DNA of 64,000 bases, taken from contig NZ_CP114035.2 in assembly GCF_026898135.2 (NCBI RefSeq), positions 3,265,501 through 3,329,500 on the forward strand, given 5' to 3'. This stretch comes from Pseudomonas fortuita. GTDB lineage: Bacteria > Pseudomonadota > Gammaproteobacteria > Pseudomonadales > Pseudomonadaceae. Every line of letters starts with the position of its first letter. Positions within the stretch are counted from its first letter, which is position 1. A program made the translations under genes and the position numbers. This document shows positions 46,336 to 56,643 of the stretch, one piece after another. The notes below the pieces were generated by a model. It was not told where the DNA came from, did not search any database, and saw only the letters and a program-made list of their open reading frames with translations.

Positions 46336-46409
46336 TTCGTCCTGCCGCCTGAAGCCTGCAGGCAGCTGTGGCACAGTAACCAGGTACCGAACAGAACAAT
46401 TACAACAAC

Positions 46410-47282
46410 ATGAACAAGATCCCCAACTACGCCCTGTATGGTGAAACCGCCCGACCGGTGTGGCACGAAGCCCTGCATGTGGAACAGATCTCCCAACGTT
46501 CTGGCGCACATAACTGGGAAATTGCCGCGCACCGTCATGAAGGCTTGCTGCAACTGCTGTACCTGCAGAGCGGCGGCGGTGAGGTGCTGTTCGACAGTGA
46601 CCGGCTCCAGGTGCAGGCACCCTGCGTGGTGTATGTACCGGCGCAAGTGGTGCATGGTTTCCATTGGGCCGGCCAGGTCGAGGGCCTGGTGATCACCGCC
46701 GCCCAGCACCCACTGGAAAGCATTGCCCAGGTGCTGGCACCCAACCTGCTGGCGCAGGTGCGCAAACCTCAGGTGATCGCACTGCCTTCGTGGGCAGCCG
46801 ACGAAGACCCGTTGCTGCCGCTGTGCATGGCCTTGCGCGAGGAGTACCACAACCGCGCCCGTGAGCATGTGGCCTGCAGCATGGCCCTGCTGCTGACGCT
46901 GCTGATCCAGGTACTGCGCCATGAACCGCACATGCCCGAGGGTGGGCACCGCCCAGTGTCAAGGCGCAGCCAGCAGCTGACCGCTTTGCGTGAATTGGTG
47001 GACATGCACTACCGCGCGCACTGGCCACTGGCGGACTACGCTGCCGAGCTCGGCATGACCCTGGCGACACTGGGGCGGTTGTGTCAGGAGCACCTGGGCA
47101 TGACGCCCATGAACGTGATCAATGCCCGGCTGGTACTGGAAGCCAAGCGCATGCTGGGGCATTCAAGCCTGAGCGTGAAAGAGATCGCCCATGAGCTGGG
47201 GTTTGCCGATGTAGGGTATTTCAGCCGGTTCTTTCGCAAGCATGCGGGGGTGAGCCCTAGCGGGTTTCGGGAGGGCCAGTGA
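46410..47282 (+). CDS. AraC-family regulator, PobR-like
   Basis: The 290-residue protein has an N-terminal cupin-like sensor (NWEIAAHRHEGLLQLLYL) and a C-terminal double helix-turn-helix (LADYAAELGMTLATLGRLCQ and LSVKEIAHELGFADVGYFSR then FFRKHAGVSPSGFR). It resembles PobR, which senses hydroxybenzoate. It is divergent from the SDR-FAD-NIPSNAP-MFS operon and is the likely activator of it. No clear Shine-Dalgarno is visible before ATG 46410. Confidence 0.87.
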   Translation: MNKIPNYALYGETARPVWHEALHVEQISQRSGAHNWEIAAHRHEGLLQLLYLQSGGGEVLFDSDRLQVQAPCVVYVPAQVVHGFHWAGQVEGLVITAAQHPLESIAQVLAPNLLAQVRKPQVIALPSWAADEDPLLPLCMALREEYHNRAREHVACSMALLLTLLIQVLRHEPHMPEGGHRPVSRRSQQLTALRELVDMHYRAHWPLADYAAELGMTLATLGRLCQEHLGMTPMNVINARLVLEAKRMLGHSSLSVKEIAHELGFADVGYFSRFFRKHAGVSPSGFREGQ

Positions 47283-47337
47283 CATCTGCCGGCTTTTGCT
47301 GTGGCCTGCACTGGCCTCTTCGCAGCACAGGTCAGCA

Positions 47338-48111
47338 CTAGCCCGCCAAGGCCCGCTGCACATCGTCTACCGTGGTCGCCAGGCTGCTCAGGTGCAAATT
47401 CATTACTCGTTCCACCGGTGCCTGATCCAGCGGCCAGTGCAAGGCAATGCTCCCGGCCAGGCGCCCTTCGGCGTGCACCGGCAGCGCAATGGCGCGGATC
47501 AGGAACGGCAAACGCACCGGGTACTCCCAGTACCCTTCGGTGCGCTGGCCAAAGCCCTTGTGCGCGTCTTCTTCGATGTTGCGCAGCACCGTGTCATCGC
47601 GCAGCCGCTCATGGGCCGCCAGGCGTTGCACTTCATCGACCGCCAGCTCACCCAGGCAGGCCCGCCCCATTGCCGAGTGAAACAGGCTGGCATGGTGCCC
47701 GACGATCTGGCAGGTATGCGGGTACCGCTTGCGCAATACCTGAGGGATGGCGCTTTCCATCACCTCCAGCCGCTCGCCGTCGAAACACGACAGGTCCACC
47801 ACCAGCCCGGTGCGCTCGCTCAGGTCCAGCAGCAGCGGTGCAGCACTTTCCACCAGCCGCCGCTTGAAGCGCATCTGCCGGTCACCGAACAGCCGCCGTG
47901 CGCACAGGCGATAACGCCGGTCGCTGAGGCCACGGTAGACCCAGCCCTGCTCCTGCAAGGTGGCGAGCATGCGCGAGGCCGTGGCCTTGGGCAGGCCGGT
48001 GAGGTAATGCAATTCTTCCAGGCCCAGTGCCTGATGCTCGCCCAGCAGGTCGACGATGGCCAGTGCGCGCTCCACCGAACGCACACCGCCACTGTCTGCC
48101 GTAATGCCCAT
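47338..48111 (-). CDS. IclR-family transcriptional regulator
   Basis: The 257-residue protein has an N-terminal winged helix (SVERALAIVDLLGEHQALGLEE and TGLPKATASRMLATL, broken for length) and the IclR effector domain (GLVVDLSCFDGERLEVME, CLGELAVDEVQRLA). GGGAGGT precedes the ATG. It is the last gene of the M20-MHS-amidase operon and probably represses or activates it. Confidence 0.88.
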   Translation of the reverse strand: MGITADSGGVRSVERALAIVDLLGEHQALGLEELHYLTGLPKATASRMLATLQEQGWVYRGLSDRRYRLCARRLFGDRQMRFKRRLVESAAPLLLDLSERTGLVVDLSCFDGERLEVMESAIPQVLRKRYPHTCQIVGHHASLFHSAMGRACLGELAVDEVQRLAAHERLRDDTVLRNIEEDAHKGFGQRTEGYWEYPVRLPFLIRAIALPVHAEGRLAGSIALHWPLDQAPVERVMNLHLSSLATTVDDVQRALAG

Positions 48112-48179
48112 GGGTATGACCTCCCTGTAGCTGGATGGTCAGCATAGCCAGCAAGAACCGCGCCTGCCCAGTGCTTTCA

Positions 48180-49634
48180 TCAGGCCAGCAGGCACGGTGG
48201 CGGGCGCCGCTCAACCCACCGGGTCAGCTGTTCATGGGCGTACGCCAGTTGCAACACCGCATGGTCGGCCTGGGCCGGGCCTATGATTTGCAGGCCCATG
48301 GGCAAACCGTCGCTGTTGAAACCGACCGGTACGCTGATGCTGGGTAAACCGGCCAGGGTCGGCCCGATCACCACCTCCATCCAGCGATGGTAGGTGTCCA
48401 TCGCCCGGCCCCCAACGGCCGTCGGCCACGCCAGTTTTGCATCGAAAGGGAACACCTGGGCGGACGGCAACAGCAGGTAGTCGTAACGTTCGAACAGGTG
48501 TGCCAAGGCGCGGTACCAGTCACTGCGGTCCAGCGACGCCTGGTACAGCGAGGCCGCGCTCAGTTGCAAGGCGCCCTCTACCTCCCACTGTGCTTCGGGC
48601 TTGAGCAAGGCGCGCCTGGCTGGGTCGGCATAGGCCGCGCCAAGGTTGCCGTGCACCAGGAAGTGGCGGTGGGTGAGCCAGCATTGCCACAAGCGCGCCG
48701 GGTCGAATGCCGGTTGGCAAGCCTCCACCCGGCAACCCAGTTCGGCGAAATCGGCCAACGCTGCTTCACACAGGCCCATCACCCCGCCATCCATCGGCAG
48801 GTAACCGTTGTAGTCACCCAGCCAGCCAACCCGCACACCCCGAAAATCGCGCTGCAGCCCTGCAGCGAAATCGCGGCGGCCCTCGCTCAGCGACAGCGGC
48901 ACCCGTGCATCAACGCCTGCCTGGGTCGACAACAGCCGCGCCACATCCACCACGCTGCGCCCCATCGGCCCTTCGGTAGCCAGCTGCTGCACGAACAGTT
49001 CGGGTGCCGGACCATGGGGCACACGGCCCTGCGAAGGGCGCAGGCCGAACACATTGTTGAACGCCGCCGGGTTGCGCAGCGAGCCCATCATGTCGCTGCC
49101 GTCAGCCACCGGCAGCAGGCGCATGGCCAGCGCCGCTGCCGCCCCGCCACTGCTGCCGCCGGCCACCCGCTGCGGGTCGTAGGCATTGGTGGTGGTACCG
49201 AACAGGGTGTTATAGGTTTGCGAACCGAGACCGAACTCTGGCACGTTACTTTTGCCAACGATCAGCGCCCCGCTCGCCCGCACCCGCGCCACACTGATGG
49301 CGTCATGCTCAGGTATCTGTTCGGCGAATAAGGGCGAGCCCAGGGTGGTGCGCAGCCCGGCAGTGGCAGCCAGGTCCTTGATCGCTTGTGGCATGCCGTG
49401 CATCCAGCCGCGGGAATGGCCCCGCTTCAGCTCGCAGTCACGTTCATCGGCCTCAGCCAACACTGCCTCGGCCGGGCGCAGCGACACCAGTGCGTTAACC
49501 TGCGGGTTGCAGCGCTCGATGTGCGCGAGATAAGCCTGCATCACCTCCCGGCACGATACCTGGCGGGCATGGATGGCCTGGGACAAGGCTTCGGCATCGA
49601 GGGCAACGATGGGGTCGATGGCTAACGGCTTCAC
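48180..49634 (-). CDS. Amidase, amidase-signature family
   Basis: The 484-residue enzyme carries the amidase signature: catalytic Lys in MPQAIKDLAATAG, then GGSSGGAAAALAMRLLPVAD with GSSGG and the downstream SDMMGSLRNPAAFNN, which holds the cis-Ser and nucleophile Ser. It hydrolyses an amide to acid and ammonia. I chose GTG 49634, which has GGAG seven to eight bases upstream and overlaps the transporter stop as GTGA; the in-frame extension further upstream lies inside that gene. Confidence 0.9.
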   Translation of the reverse strand: MKPLAIDPIVALDAEALSQAIHARQVSCREVMQAYLAHIERCNPQVNALVSLRPAEAVLAEADERDCELKRGHSRGWMHGMPQAIKDLAATAGLRTTLGSPLFAEQIPEHDAISVARVRASGALIVGKSNVPEFGLGSQTYNTLFGTTTNAYDPQRVAGGSSGGAAAALAMRLLPVADGSDMMGSLRNPAAFNNVFGLRPSQGRVPHGPAPELFVQQLATEGPMGRSVVDVARLLSTQAGVDARVPLSLSEGRRDFAAGLQRDFRGVRVGWLGDYNGYLPMDGGVMGLCEAALADFAELGCRVEACQPAFDPARLWQCWLTHRHFLVHGNLGAAYADPARRALLKPEAQWEVEGALQLSAASLYQASLDRSDWYRALAHLFERYDYLLLPSAQVFPFDAKLAWPTAVGGRAMDTYHRWMEVVIGPTLAGLPSISVPVGFNSDGLPMGLQIIGPAQADHAVLQLAYAHEQLTRWVERRPPPCLLA

Positions 49635-50941
49635 GGTTTTACTCCAAGGTTGAAAGTGGTGGGCTTGCCTGCCCGGGGTGCTTCTTTCAGGCAATAGGTA
49701 CCCAACAGCGTCAGCAGGCAGGCGAACAGCACGTAGAACGACGGTGCGACCGGGGTACCGAGTACCTTGGTAAGCCAGGTGACGATCAACGGGGCAAAGC
49801 CACCGAACACCATCACCGCCACGTTATAGGCCACCGATACCCCGGTGGAGCGCACCTCGACCGGGAACTGCTCGGCCAGGGCGGTCGGCGCCGGGCCAAA
49901 GAAGCCGCCGATGGCGGTGCACAACAGCAGCTGCATCACCAGCAGCCGCTCCACGGATGGCGCGGCGGCCACCCACACATACAGCGGGTAGACCATTATG
50001 AAGAACGCCAGGGTAAAGGCCATCAGCACGGGGCGGCGCCCCAGGCGGTCAGACAACGCGCCGGACAGCGGAATGACCACGGTCATCAGCCCCACGGCCA
50101 GCATCTGCACCAAAAGCACCTGGTCCAGTGGCAGCCCGAGGTTCTTGTGGGCGAAGGTCGGCATGTTCACCAGCACCACGTAGAACGACACCGTAGCGCC
50201 ACAGGCCAGGCCCATCGATACCAGCAGGCTGCGCCGATGCTCACGCAGTACTTGCCACAGGCTGGGCGACTGGCCCTTGGCCTGGCGGCGCGCCTCGACG
50301 AACTCCTCGGGCTCTTCCATATGCTTGCGAATCCACAGCCCCACCGGGCCGATCAGCAGGCCGAGCACGAACGGGATCCGCCAGCCCCAGCTGTCCAGCG
50401 CCTCAGGCGAACACCAGTGCGTCACCAGGGCCACCATCGCCGCCCCGGAAAACACCGCCAGGCACTGCCCTACCAATTGCCACGAGCCATACAGGCCCTT
50501 GCGGTGGGCCGGCGCGCTTTCCACCAGGAACGCCGTGGCACTGGCGTACTCGCCACCGGTGGCAAACCCTTGCAGCATGCGCGCCACCACGATCAGCAGC
50601 GGCGCGGCCATGCCGATGGCCAGGTAGTCGGGGGCAAAGGCGATCATGGCAATCGACACGGTCATCAGGCGGATGATCATCTGCATGGCCGCCTTGCGGC
50701 CCTTGCGATCGGAATACATGCCCAGCAACACGCCGCCCACCGGGCGCATGAAAAAGCCCACGCCAAAGGTGGCCAGGGCCATCAGCAGCGAGGCGTACTC
50801 GTCGTCGGACGGGAAAAACTGCCGGGCAATGATGCTGGCCAGAAAGCCGTACACGATAAAGTCGTACCACTCCAGGGCGTTGCCGATAACGGCGGCCACC
50901 ACTTGCCGGGTACGCGACACGCCAGTGCTCGAAGTCTGCAT
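49631..50941 (-). CDS. MFS transporter, metabolite:H+ symporter (MHS) family
   Basis: The 436-residue protein has 12 predicted helices and MHS landmarks: VIGNALEWYDFIVYGFLASI in helix 1, GGVLLGMYSDRKGRKAAMQ in loop 2-3, LQGFATGGEYASATAFLVE in helix 4. Relatives carry citrate, proline-betaine, shikimate or ketoglutarate. ATG 50941 follows GGAG. With a hydrolase on each side it probably imports the amide-containing substrate. Confidence 0.9.
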   Translation of the reverse strand: MQTSSTGVSRTRQVVAAVIGNALEWYDFIVYGFLASIIARQFFPSDDEYASLLMALATFGVGFFMRPVGGVLLGMYSDRKGRKAAMQMIIRLMTVSIAMIAFAPDYLAIGMAAPLLIVVARMLQGFATGGEYASATAFLVESAPAHRKGLYGSWQLVGQCLAVFSGAAMVALVTHWCSPEALDSWGWRIPFVLGLLIGPVGLWIRKHMEEPEEFVEARRQAKGQSPSLWQVLREHRRSLLVSMGLACGATVSFYVVLVNMPTFAHKNLGLPLDQVLLVQMLAVGLMTVVIPLSGALSDRLGRRPVLMAFTLAFFIMVYPLYVWVAAAPSVERLLVMQLLLCTAIGGFFGPAPTALAEQFPVEVRSTGVSVAYNVAVMVFGGFAPLIVTWLTKVLGTPVAPSFYVLFACLLTLLGTYCLKEAPRAGKPTTFNLGVKP

Positions 50942-51021
50942 AGGAAACACTCCACACAATGATTGGGTGATCGCCCAGGCGCGATCGCGCCCGGGTTCCA
51001 GCGGCAGTCGTCAAAAGGCAG

Positions 51022-52197
51022 TCAGGCGGGCGCGAGCCATCGCTCTGCCAGCGCGCCCCAGTAGGCGGCACCGGTCAGCAGGATCTCGTCGTTGAAGTCG
51101 TAGGCCGGGTTGTGCACCATCGGCCGCGATACACCATTGCCGATGAACAGGTAGGCACCTGGGCAGCGCTGCAGCATCCAGGCGAAGTCCTCGCTGCCCA
51201 TGAGCTTGCGGGTGTTGCCATCCACCGCCTCGGCACCGAGCAACTCCACCCCCACCTGGGTGGCAAAGGCATTTTCTGCGGCATGGTTGACCAGCACCGG
51301 GTAGGCCGGGCGGTGTTCGATGCTGGCACGGCAGCCAAAGCTTTCGGCCTGACTGACGATGATCGCCCGCACCCGCTCCAGGGTCTGCGCCCGCACCTCG
51401 GCGTTCAGCGCACGCAGGCTAAGGCGTAGCAGCGCCTGTTGGGGAATCACGTTGGCCGCTTCGCCGGCCTGCAAGGCACCGACGGTGACCACCGCAGCCT
51501 CCTGCGCATCGATGTTGCGCGCCACCACGGTTTGCAGCGCCATTACCACACTGGCCGCTGCCACCAGCGGGTCTACGGTCAGGTGCGGCATCGAGCCATG
51601 GCCGCCCACCCCGTCGAGGGTCACCGTGAGCAGGTCTTGCGAGGCCATCATCGGCCCCTCGCGAAAACCAAGATGCCCGGCCGGCAGCCCGGGCATGTTG
51701 TGCATGCCGAACAGCGCATCGCAGGGGAAGCGTTCCAGCAGGCCGTCCGCCAGCATCGCCTCGGCACCGCCCTGGCCCTCCTCGGCCGGCTGGAAGATCA
51801 GCGTCAGCGTGCCGTCGAACTGCCGGGTTGCCGCCAGGTAGCGCGCCGCCCCCAGCAGCATGGTGGTGTGCCCGTCATGGCCACAGGCGTGCATGCAACC
51901 TTGGTGCTGGCTGCTGTAGGCCGCGCCCGTTGCTTCGTGTATGGGCAGCGCGTCCATGTCGGCGCGCAAGCCCAGCCGGCGTGGGCTGCTGCCATTGCGC
52001 AGCACACCGACCACACCGGTCTTGCCGATGCCGGTGTGCACTTCATAGCCCCACTGCGCCAGCAGACGGGCGACCAGCGCCGAGGTGCGGCTCTCTTCAA
52101 AACCCAGTTCCGGGTGGGCGTGGATATCGTGACGGATCGTGTGCAGGTCGCTGGCCACGTCGTCAAGCCAGGCCAGGATGTGCTGATGTCGGGACAT
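51022..52197 (-). CDS. M20-family amidohydrolase (hippurate hydrolase/aminoacylase-like)
   Basis: The 391-residue zinc enzyme has the M20D motifs GLRADMDALPIHEATG, MHACGHDGHTTMLLGAA, FQPAEEGQGGAEAML and SEDFAWMLQRCPGAY. It hydrolyses N-acyl or N-aromatic acyl amino acids. AGGAG sits seven bases before ATG 52197. It is the first gene of the operon with the MHS transporter, amidase and IclR regulator, which suggests stepwise hydrolysis of a diamide or an N-acyl amino-acid amide; that is inference. Confidence 0.9.
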   Translation of the reverse strand: MSRHQHILAWLDDVASDLHTIRHDIHAHPELGFEESRTSALVARLLAQWGYEVHTGIGKTGVVGVLRNGSSPRRLGLRADMDALPIHEATGAAYSSQHQGCMHACGHDGHTTMLLGAARYLAATRQFDGTLTLIFQPAEEGQGGAEAMLADGLLERFPCDALFGMHNMPGLPAGHLGFREGPMMASQDLLTVTLDGVGGHGSMPHLTVDPLVAAASVVMALQTVVARNIDAQEAAVVTVGALQAGEAANVIPQQALLRLSLRALNAEVRAQTLERVRAIIVSQAESFGCRASIEHRPAYPVLVNHAAENAFATQVGVELLGAEAVDGNTRKLMGSEDFAWMLQRCPGAYLFIGNGVSRPMVHNPAYDFNDEILLTGAAYWGALAERWLAPA

Positions 52198-52319
52198 GTA
52201 GAGTCTCCTCGCGCGGGTGGTTTCCCGTTCTTGTTGTTTGCCTTGAGGTCACGACGGCTAAGGCAGGTCGTGCTTGGCTGACAGATAAGCGCGAGGCGGG
52301 ATGAAGCACAATCGAATCT

Positions 52320-52338
52320 GGTTTCACACCGTGGAACC
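52320..52338. promoter_or_regulatory. Inverted repeat GGTTTCAC-ACC-GTGGAACC
   Basis: An 8-bp inverted repeat with one mismatch and a 3-base centre lies between the divergent M20 and uvrA2-type genes, 123 bases from the first and 63 from the second. Its size and shape fit an IclR-type operator, so the IclR regulator at the end of the M20 operon is one candidate binder. Confidence 0.35.
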
Positions 52339-52400
52339 GAAAGGGTCGAAATTGCTGTTACCTTGGGGCTCACTGCTCAGCCACAGCCAAGGACTGCGTC

Positions 52401-54917
52401 ATGCCTTCACGCCCAACCTCCCCCAGCGGCTTCGTCCGCGTACGCGGTGCCCGCGAGCACAACCTGAAGAACATCGATGTGGATGTTCCACGCGATGCCT
52501 TGGTGGTATTCACTGGCGTCTCCGGCTCGGGCAAGTCCTCGCTGGCCTTTTCCACGCTTTATGCCGAAGCCCAGCGCCGCTACTTCGAGTCGGTGGCGCC
52601 CTATGCCCGGCGCCTTATCGATCAGGTTGGCGTGCCCGACGTCGATGCCATCGACGGCCTGCCGCCGGCGGTAGCCCTGCAGCAGCAACGCGGCACGCCA
52701 AGCGCACGTTCCTCGGTGGGCAGCGTAACCACCTTGTCCAGCTCGATCCGTATGCTGTACTCGCGCGCCGGCCACTACCCGGACGGGCAAGCGATGCTGT
52801 ACGCCGAGGACTTTTCGCCGAATACGCCCCAGGGCGCCTGCCCAGAGTGCCATGGCTTGGGCCGGGTCTACGAGGTGACCGAAGCAACCATGGTCCCCGA
52901 CCCGTCGCTGACCATCCGCGAGCGTGCGGTGGCGGCGTGGCCCATGGCCTGGCAAGGCCAGAACCAGCGCGACATCCTGGTGACGTTGGGTTATGACGTT
53001 GACATTCCCTGGCGCGACCTGCCGCAGGCGCAGCGCGACTGGATCCTGTTCACCGAGGACACGCCCACCGCCCCCGTTTATGCCGGCCTGACCCCGGCGC
53101 AAACCCGTGAAGCGCTAAAGCGCAAACAGGAGCCCAGCTACCAGGGCACGTTCATGGGCGCCCGACGGTACGTGCTGCATACCTTCATGCACTCGCAAAG
53201 CGCACAGATGCGCAAGCGCGTGGCTCAATACATGCGCCCCAGCCCCTGCCCGCTGTGCCAGGGCAAACGCCTGAAACGCGAAGCGCTGGGCGTGACCTTT
53301 GCCGGGCTGGATATCGCCGAGCTGTCGCACCTGTCATTGCAAGCGCTGGCCGAGGTATTTCGCAAGGTGGCAGCAGCGGGCTACCTGACACACCAGCAAG
53401 ACGAGCTGACCCTGGAAAAGCGCCTGGCAGCCCAACGCATCGCAAACGAGTTGCTCGAACGCATCGATACCCTGCTCGACCTTGGCCTCGGCTACCTGGC
53501 CCTGGAGCGCAGCACCCCGACCTTGTCTTCTGGTGAACTGCAACGCCTGCGCCTGGCCACCCAGCTGAATTCGCAGCTGTTCGGCGTGATCTACGTACTC
53601 GACGAGCCTTCGGCCGGCTTGCACCCTGCCGACAGCGAAGCGCTGTTCGAAGCCCTGCAGCGCCTGAAGCACGCGGGCAACTCGGTGTATGTGGTGGAGC
53701 ACGACCTGGACACCATGCGCCGCGCCGACTGGCTGGTGGATGTAGGGCCAGCTGCCGGCGAGCATGGCGGCACCATTCTCTACAGCGGCCCGCCCGCAGG
53801 CCTGGCCGAGGTCGAGCCGTCGCGCACCCGCGCCTACCTGTTCAGTGCCCCGGCCCGGACCACGCGTGAACCCCGGCAGGCCCGCGACTGGCTGAAGCTT
53901 GAAGGCATCACCCGCAACAACCTGCACAACGTCAGCGCCGCCTTCCCGCTTGGCTGCTTTACCGCCGTCACCGGTATTTCCGGCTCGGGCAAGTCCAGCC
54001 TGGTCAGCCAGGCCCTGCTGGAACTGGTGGGCGCGCACCTGGGCCATGCCGAGCAGCGCAGCGAAGCCGAAGAGCAAAGCCTGGAAGACGCACCTGAACT
54101 GGCCAGCAGCGGCCATGTGAGTGCGGGCCTTGGCAGCATCAAGCGCCTGGTGCAGGTCGACCAGAAACCGATCGGCCGCACGCCACGCTCCAACCTGGCT
54201 ACCTACACGGGCCTGTTCGACCATGTGCGCAAGCTGTTCGCTGCCACAGACCAGGCCAAGGCCAAGGGCTTCGACGCCGGGCGCTTTTCCTTCAATGTTG
54301 CCAAGGGCCGTTGCGCCAACTGCGAGGGCGAAGGTTTCGTCAGCGTCGAGCTGCTGTTCATGCCCAGTGTCTACGCACCTTGCCCCACCTGTCATGGCGC
54401 CCGCTACAACCCCGAAACCCTGGCGGTGAGCTGGCAAGGCATGAACATCGCCCAAGTGCTGCAACTGACGGTCGACCAGGCCCTGCAGGTATTTGCCGAA
54501 CAGCCCCCGGCGCGCCGGTGCTTGCAAGTGCTTCAGGATATCGGCTTGGGCTACCTGCGCCTGGGCCAACCGGCCACCGAACTGTCCGGTGGCGAAGCGC
54601 AGCGCATCAAGCTGGCCACCGAACTGCAGCGCACGGCCCGTGGGGCAACCCTGTACGTGCTGGATGAGCCCACCAATGGCTTGCACCCGCAAGACATCGA
54701 CCGGCTGCTGGTGCAATTGAACCGCCTGGTCGAAGCCGGGCACAGCGTGGTGGTGGTCGAACATGACATGCGCGTGGTGGCGCAGAGCGACTGGGTGATC
54801 GACATCGGGCCAGGGGCCGGAGACGCCGGGGGCAAAGTAGTGGTCAGCGGGCCGCCCAAGGTTGTGGCCGCGTGTGCCGACAGCCGCACAGCGGCGTTCT
54901 TGGCCAAAGCCTTGTAG
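52401..54917 (+). CDS. UvrA2-type excinuclease ATPase (class II UvrA)
   Basis: The 838-residue protein is about 100 residues shorter than housekeeping UvrA. It has two ABC modules: Walker A GVSGSGKS (39-46) and [13 protein letters not shown], signatures [13 protein letters not shown] and [13 protein letters not shown], Walker [15 protein letters not shown] and [13 protein letters not shown]. Zinc-binding cysteine pairs [22 protein letters not shown] and CPTCHG are present. Class II UvrA proteins lack the UvrB-binding region and are often linked to antibiotic or toxin resistance. It precedes an EmrAB-like pump on the same strand. Confidence 0.9.
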   Translation: MPSRPTSPSGFVRVRGAREHNLKNIDVDVPRDALVVFTGVSGSGKSSLAFSTLYAEAQRRYFESVAPYARRLIDQVGVPDVDAIDGLPPAVALQQQRGTPSARSSVGSVTTLSSSIRMLYSRAGHYPDGQAMLYAEDFSPNTPQGACPECHGLGRVYEVTEATMVPDPSLTIRERAVAAWPMAWQGQNQRDILVTLGYDVDIPWRDLPQAQRDWILFTEDTPTAPVYAGLTPAQTREALKRKQEPSYQGTFMGARRYVLHTFMHSQSAQMRKRVAQYMRPSPCPLCQGKRLKREALGVTFAGLDIAELSHLSLQALAEVFRKVAAAGYLTHQQDELTLEKRLAAQRIANELLERIDTLLDLGLGYLALERSTPTLSSGELQRLRLATQLNSQLFGVIYVLDEPSAGLHPADSEALFEALQRLKHAGNSVYVVEHDLDTMRRADWLVDVGPAAGEHGGTILYSGPPAGLAEVEPSRTRAYLFSAPARTTREPRQARDWLKLEGITRNNLHNVSAAFPLGCFTAVTGISGSGKSSLVSQALLELVGAHLGHAEQRSEAEEQSLEDAPELASSGHVSAGLGSIKRLVQVDQKPIGRTPRSNLATYTGLFDHVRKLFAATDQAKAKGFDAGRFSFNVAKGRCANCEGEGFVSVELLFMPSVYAPCPTCHGARYNPETLAVSWQGMNIAQVLQLTVDQALQVFAEQPPARRCLQVLQDIGLGYLRLGQPATELSGGEAQRIKLATELQRTARGATLYVLDEPTNGLHPQDIDRLLVQLNRLVEAGHSVVVVEHDMRVVAQSDWVIDIGPGAGDAGGKVVVSGPPKVVAACADSRTAAFLAKAL

Positions 54918-54993
54918 CACCTGCGCATCGCCATCACAAAAACCAAAGGATGCACCTAGCAGCACCAACCGCCGCTCAAGTACAGTCTGTCCC

Positions 54994-56643
54994 ATGGACA
55001 AATACGCCCCTCGCCAGTGGCTCCCCCACGAAAAACCCAGCCTGCCGGGCTCGCCCTCCACGCCTCTGCATTCGCCAGCCAAGCGCCTGGCCTACGGCGT
55101 GGTTGGCCTGCTGGTGGCAATTACCGGTGGCCTGGGCAACGCGCTGGTCACCGCCAACCTGGTGTTCCTGCAGGGCGCCCTGGGTGCGACCACGGCAGAA
55201 ATGGCCTGGCTACCGGCCGCCTACGTCATGACCAACGTGTCCATGAACCTGCTGTTGGTGAAATTCCGCCAGCAGTTCGGCCTGCGCGCGTTCACCGAAG
55301 TGTTCCTGGTGCTGTATGCCTTGGTCACTTTCGCCCACCTGCTGGTCAACGATCTCAGCTCGGCCATTGCCGTGCGTGCGGCCCACGGCATGGTCGGCGC
55401 AGCGCTCAGCTCGCTGGGGCTGTACTACATGATTCAGGCGTTCCCCGCCAAATGGCGGCTGAAGGCCATGGTACTGGGCCTGGGCGCCTCGCAGCTGGCG
55501 CTGCCGCTGGCGCGGATTTTTTCCGAAGACTTGCTGCAGATCGCCGAATGGCGTGGCCTGTACCTGTTCGAACTGGGCCTGGCGCTGACTGCGCTGGGGT
55601 GCGTACTGATGCTCAAGCTGCCGCCCGGTGACCGCTTCAAGACGTTCGAACCACTGGATTTTCTCACCTTTACACTGATGGCCAGCGGCACCGCCCTGCT
55701 CTGCGCGGCGCTGTCGCTGGGGCGCATAGACTGGTGGCTGGAGGCGCCGTGGATCGGCGTGGCACTGGCGGCATCGATCGCGCTGATCTTCACAGGCCTG
55801 GCCATCGAGCACAACCGCCGCAACCCGTTGCTGATGACCCACTGGCTGGGCAGCGGTGCAATCATTCGCCTGGCCCTGTGTGTGGTACTGATCCGCATGG
55901 TCACGTCCGAACAGTCCACCGGTGCGGTCGGTTTCCTGCAGGTACTCAACATGGGCAGCGAGCAGATGCGCACGCTGTACTGGATCATGCTGCTGGGTGC
56001 GGTGGCTGGCCTGGCCAGCAGTGCCCTGACCATCAACCCCAACCACTTGGTGATCCCGCTGTTCGTCTCGCTACTGGCCATGGCCACAGGCGCGTTCATG
56101 GACAGCAGCTCCAGCAACCTCACCCGCCCGGCACAAATGTACTTCAGCCAGTTCCTGCTGGCGTTCGGCAGCACCTTTTTCCTCGGCCCTTCGATGGCAC
56201 TGGGCATCAGCCATGTGCGCGCCAACCCGCGCAATCTGGTGAGCTTTTCGGTGCTGTTTGGCATCTGCAACAACCTCGGCGGCCTGATTGGCGCGGCACT
56301 GCTGGGCACCTTCCAGACCTGGCGCGAAAAGTTTCATTCAAGCCACCTGATGGACCGCCTCAGCTACCTTGAACCGTTGGTGACCAGCCGCGTTCAAAGC
56401 GGTGGCGCCGGCTACGGCGGCTTGCTCGCCGACCCGGCCATGCGCAACGAAGCTGGCATGCGTGTGCTGGCCAATGCCGCCACCCGCGAGGCGAATGTCA
56501 TGGCCTATAACGATGTGTTCGTGCTGATCGGCAGCATCGCTATCCTGACCATGGTCTGGATCTGCATCCGCAGCACCTGGCTCTGGTACGCAAGGCGCCA
56601 GACCACTTCCACCGACTCCACCCCCGGCACGCCCATCCGATGA
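54994..56643 (+). CDS. EmrB-like MFS drug efflux pump (DHA2/14-TMS type)
   Basis: The 549-residue protein has about 14 predicted membrane segments and EmrB-like layout (LLVAITGGLGNALVTANLVF, WLPAAYVMTNVSMNLLLVKF, a large last periplasmic region HSSHLMDRLSYLEPLVTSRV). The periplasmic loop before the last helix is typical of EmrB partners of membrane-fusion proteins. It overlaps the HlyD-type gene by four bases (ATGA). ATG 54994 avoids a non-membrane extension that overlaps the UvrA2 gene. Substrate unknown. Confidence 0.85.
   Translation: MDKYAPRQWLPHEKPSLPGSPSTPLHSPAKRLAYGVVGLLVAITGGLGNALVTANLVFLQGALGATTAEMAWLPAAYVMTNVSMNLLLVKFRQQFGLRAFTEVFLVLYALVTFAHLLVNDLSSAIAVRAAHGMVGAALSSLGLYYMIQAFPAKWRLKAMVLGLGASQLALPLARIFSEDLLQIAEWRGLYLFELGLALTALGCVLMLKLPPGDRFKTFEPLDFLTFTLMASGTALLCAALSLGRIDWWLEAPWIGVALAASIALIFTGLAIEHNRRNPLLMTHWLGSGAIIRLALCVVLIRMVTSEQSTGAVGFLQVLNMGSEQMRTLYWIMLLGAVAGLASSALTINPNHLVIPLFVSLLAMATGAFMDSSSSNLTRPAQMYFSQFLLAFGSTFFLGPSMALGISHVRANPRNLVSFSVLFGICNNLGGLIGAALLGTFQTWREKFHSSHLMDRLSYLEPLVTSRVQSGGAGYGGLLADPAMRNEAGMRVLANAATREANVMAYNDVFVLIGSIAILTMVWICIRSTWLWYARRQTTSTDSTPGTPIR

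Noticed and set aside
53334..55082. 582-codon minus-strand ORF across the UvrA2 gene
   Set aside because: It covers the antisense of both ABC modules, including Walker and zinc motifs; the + strand reading is unambiguous.
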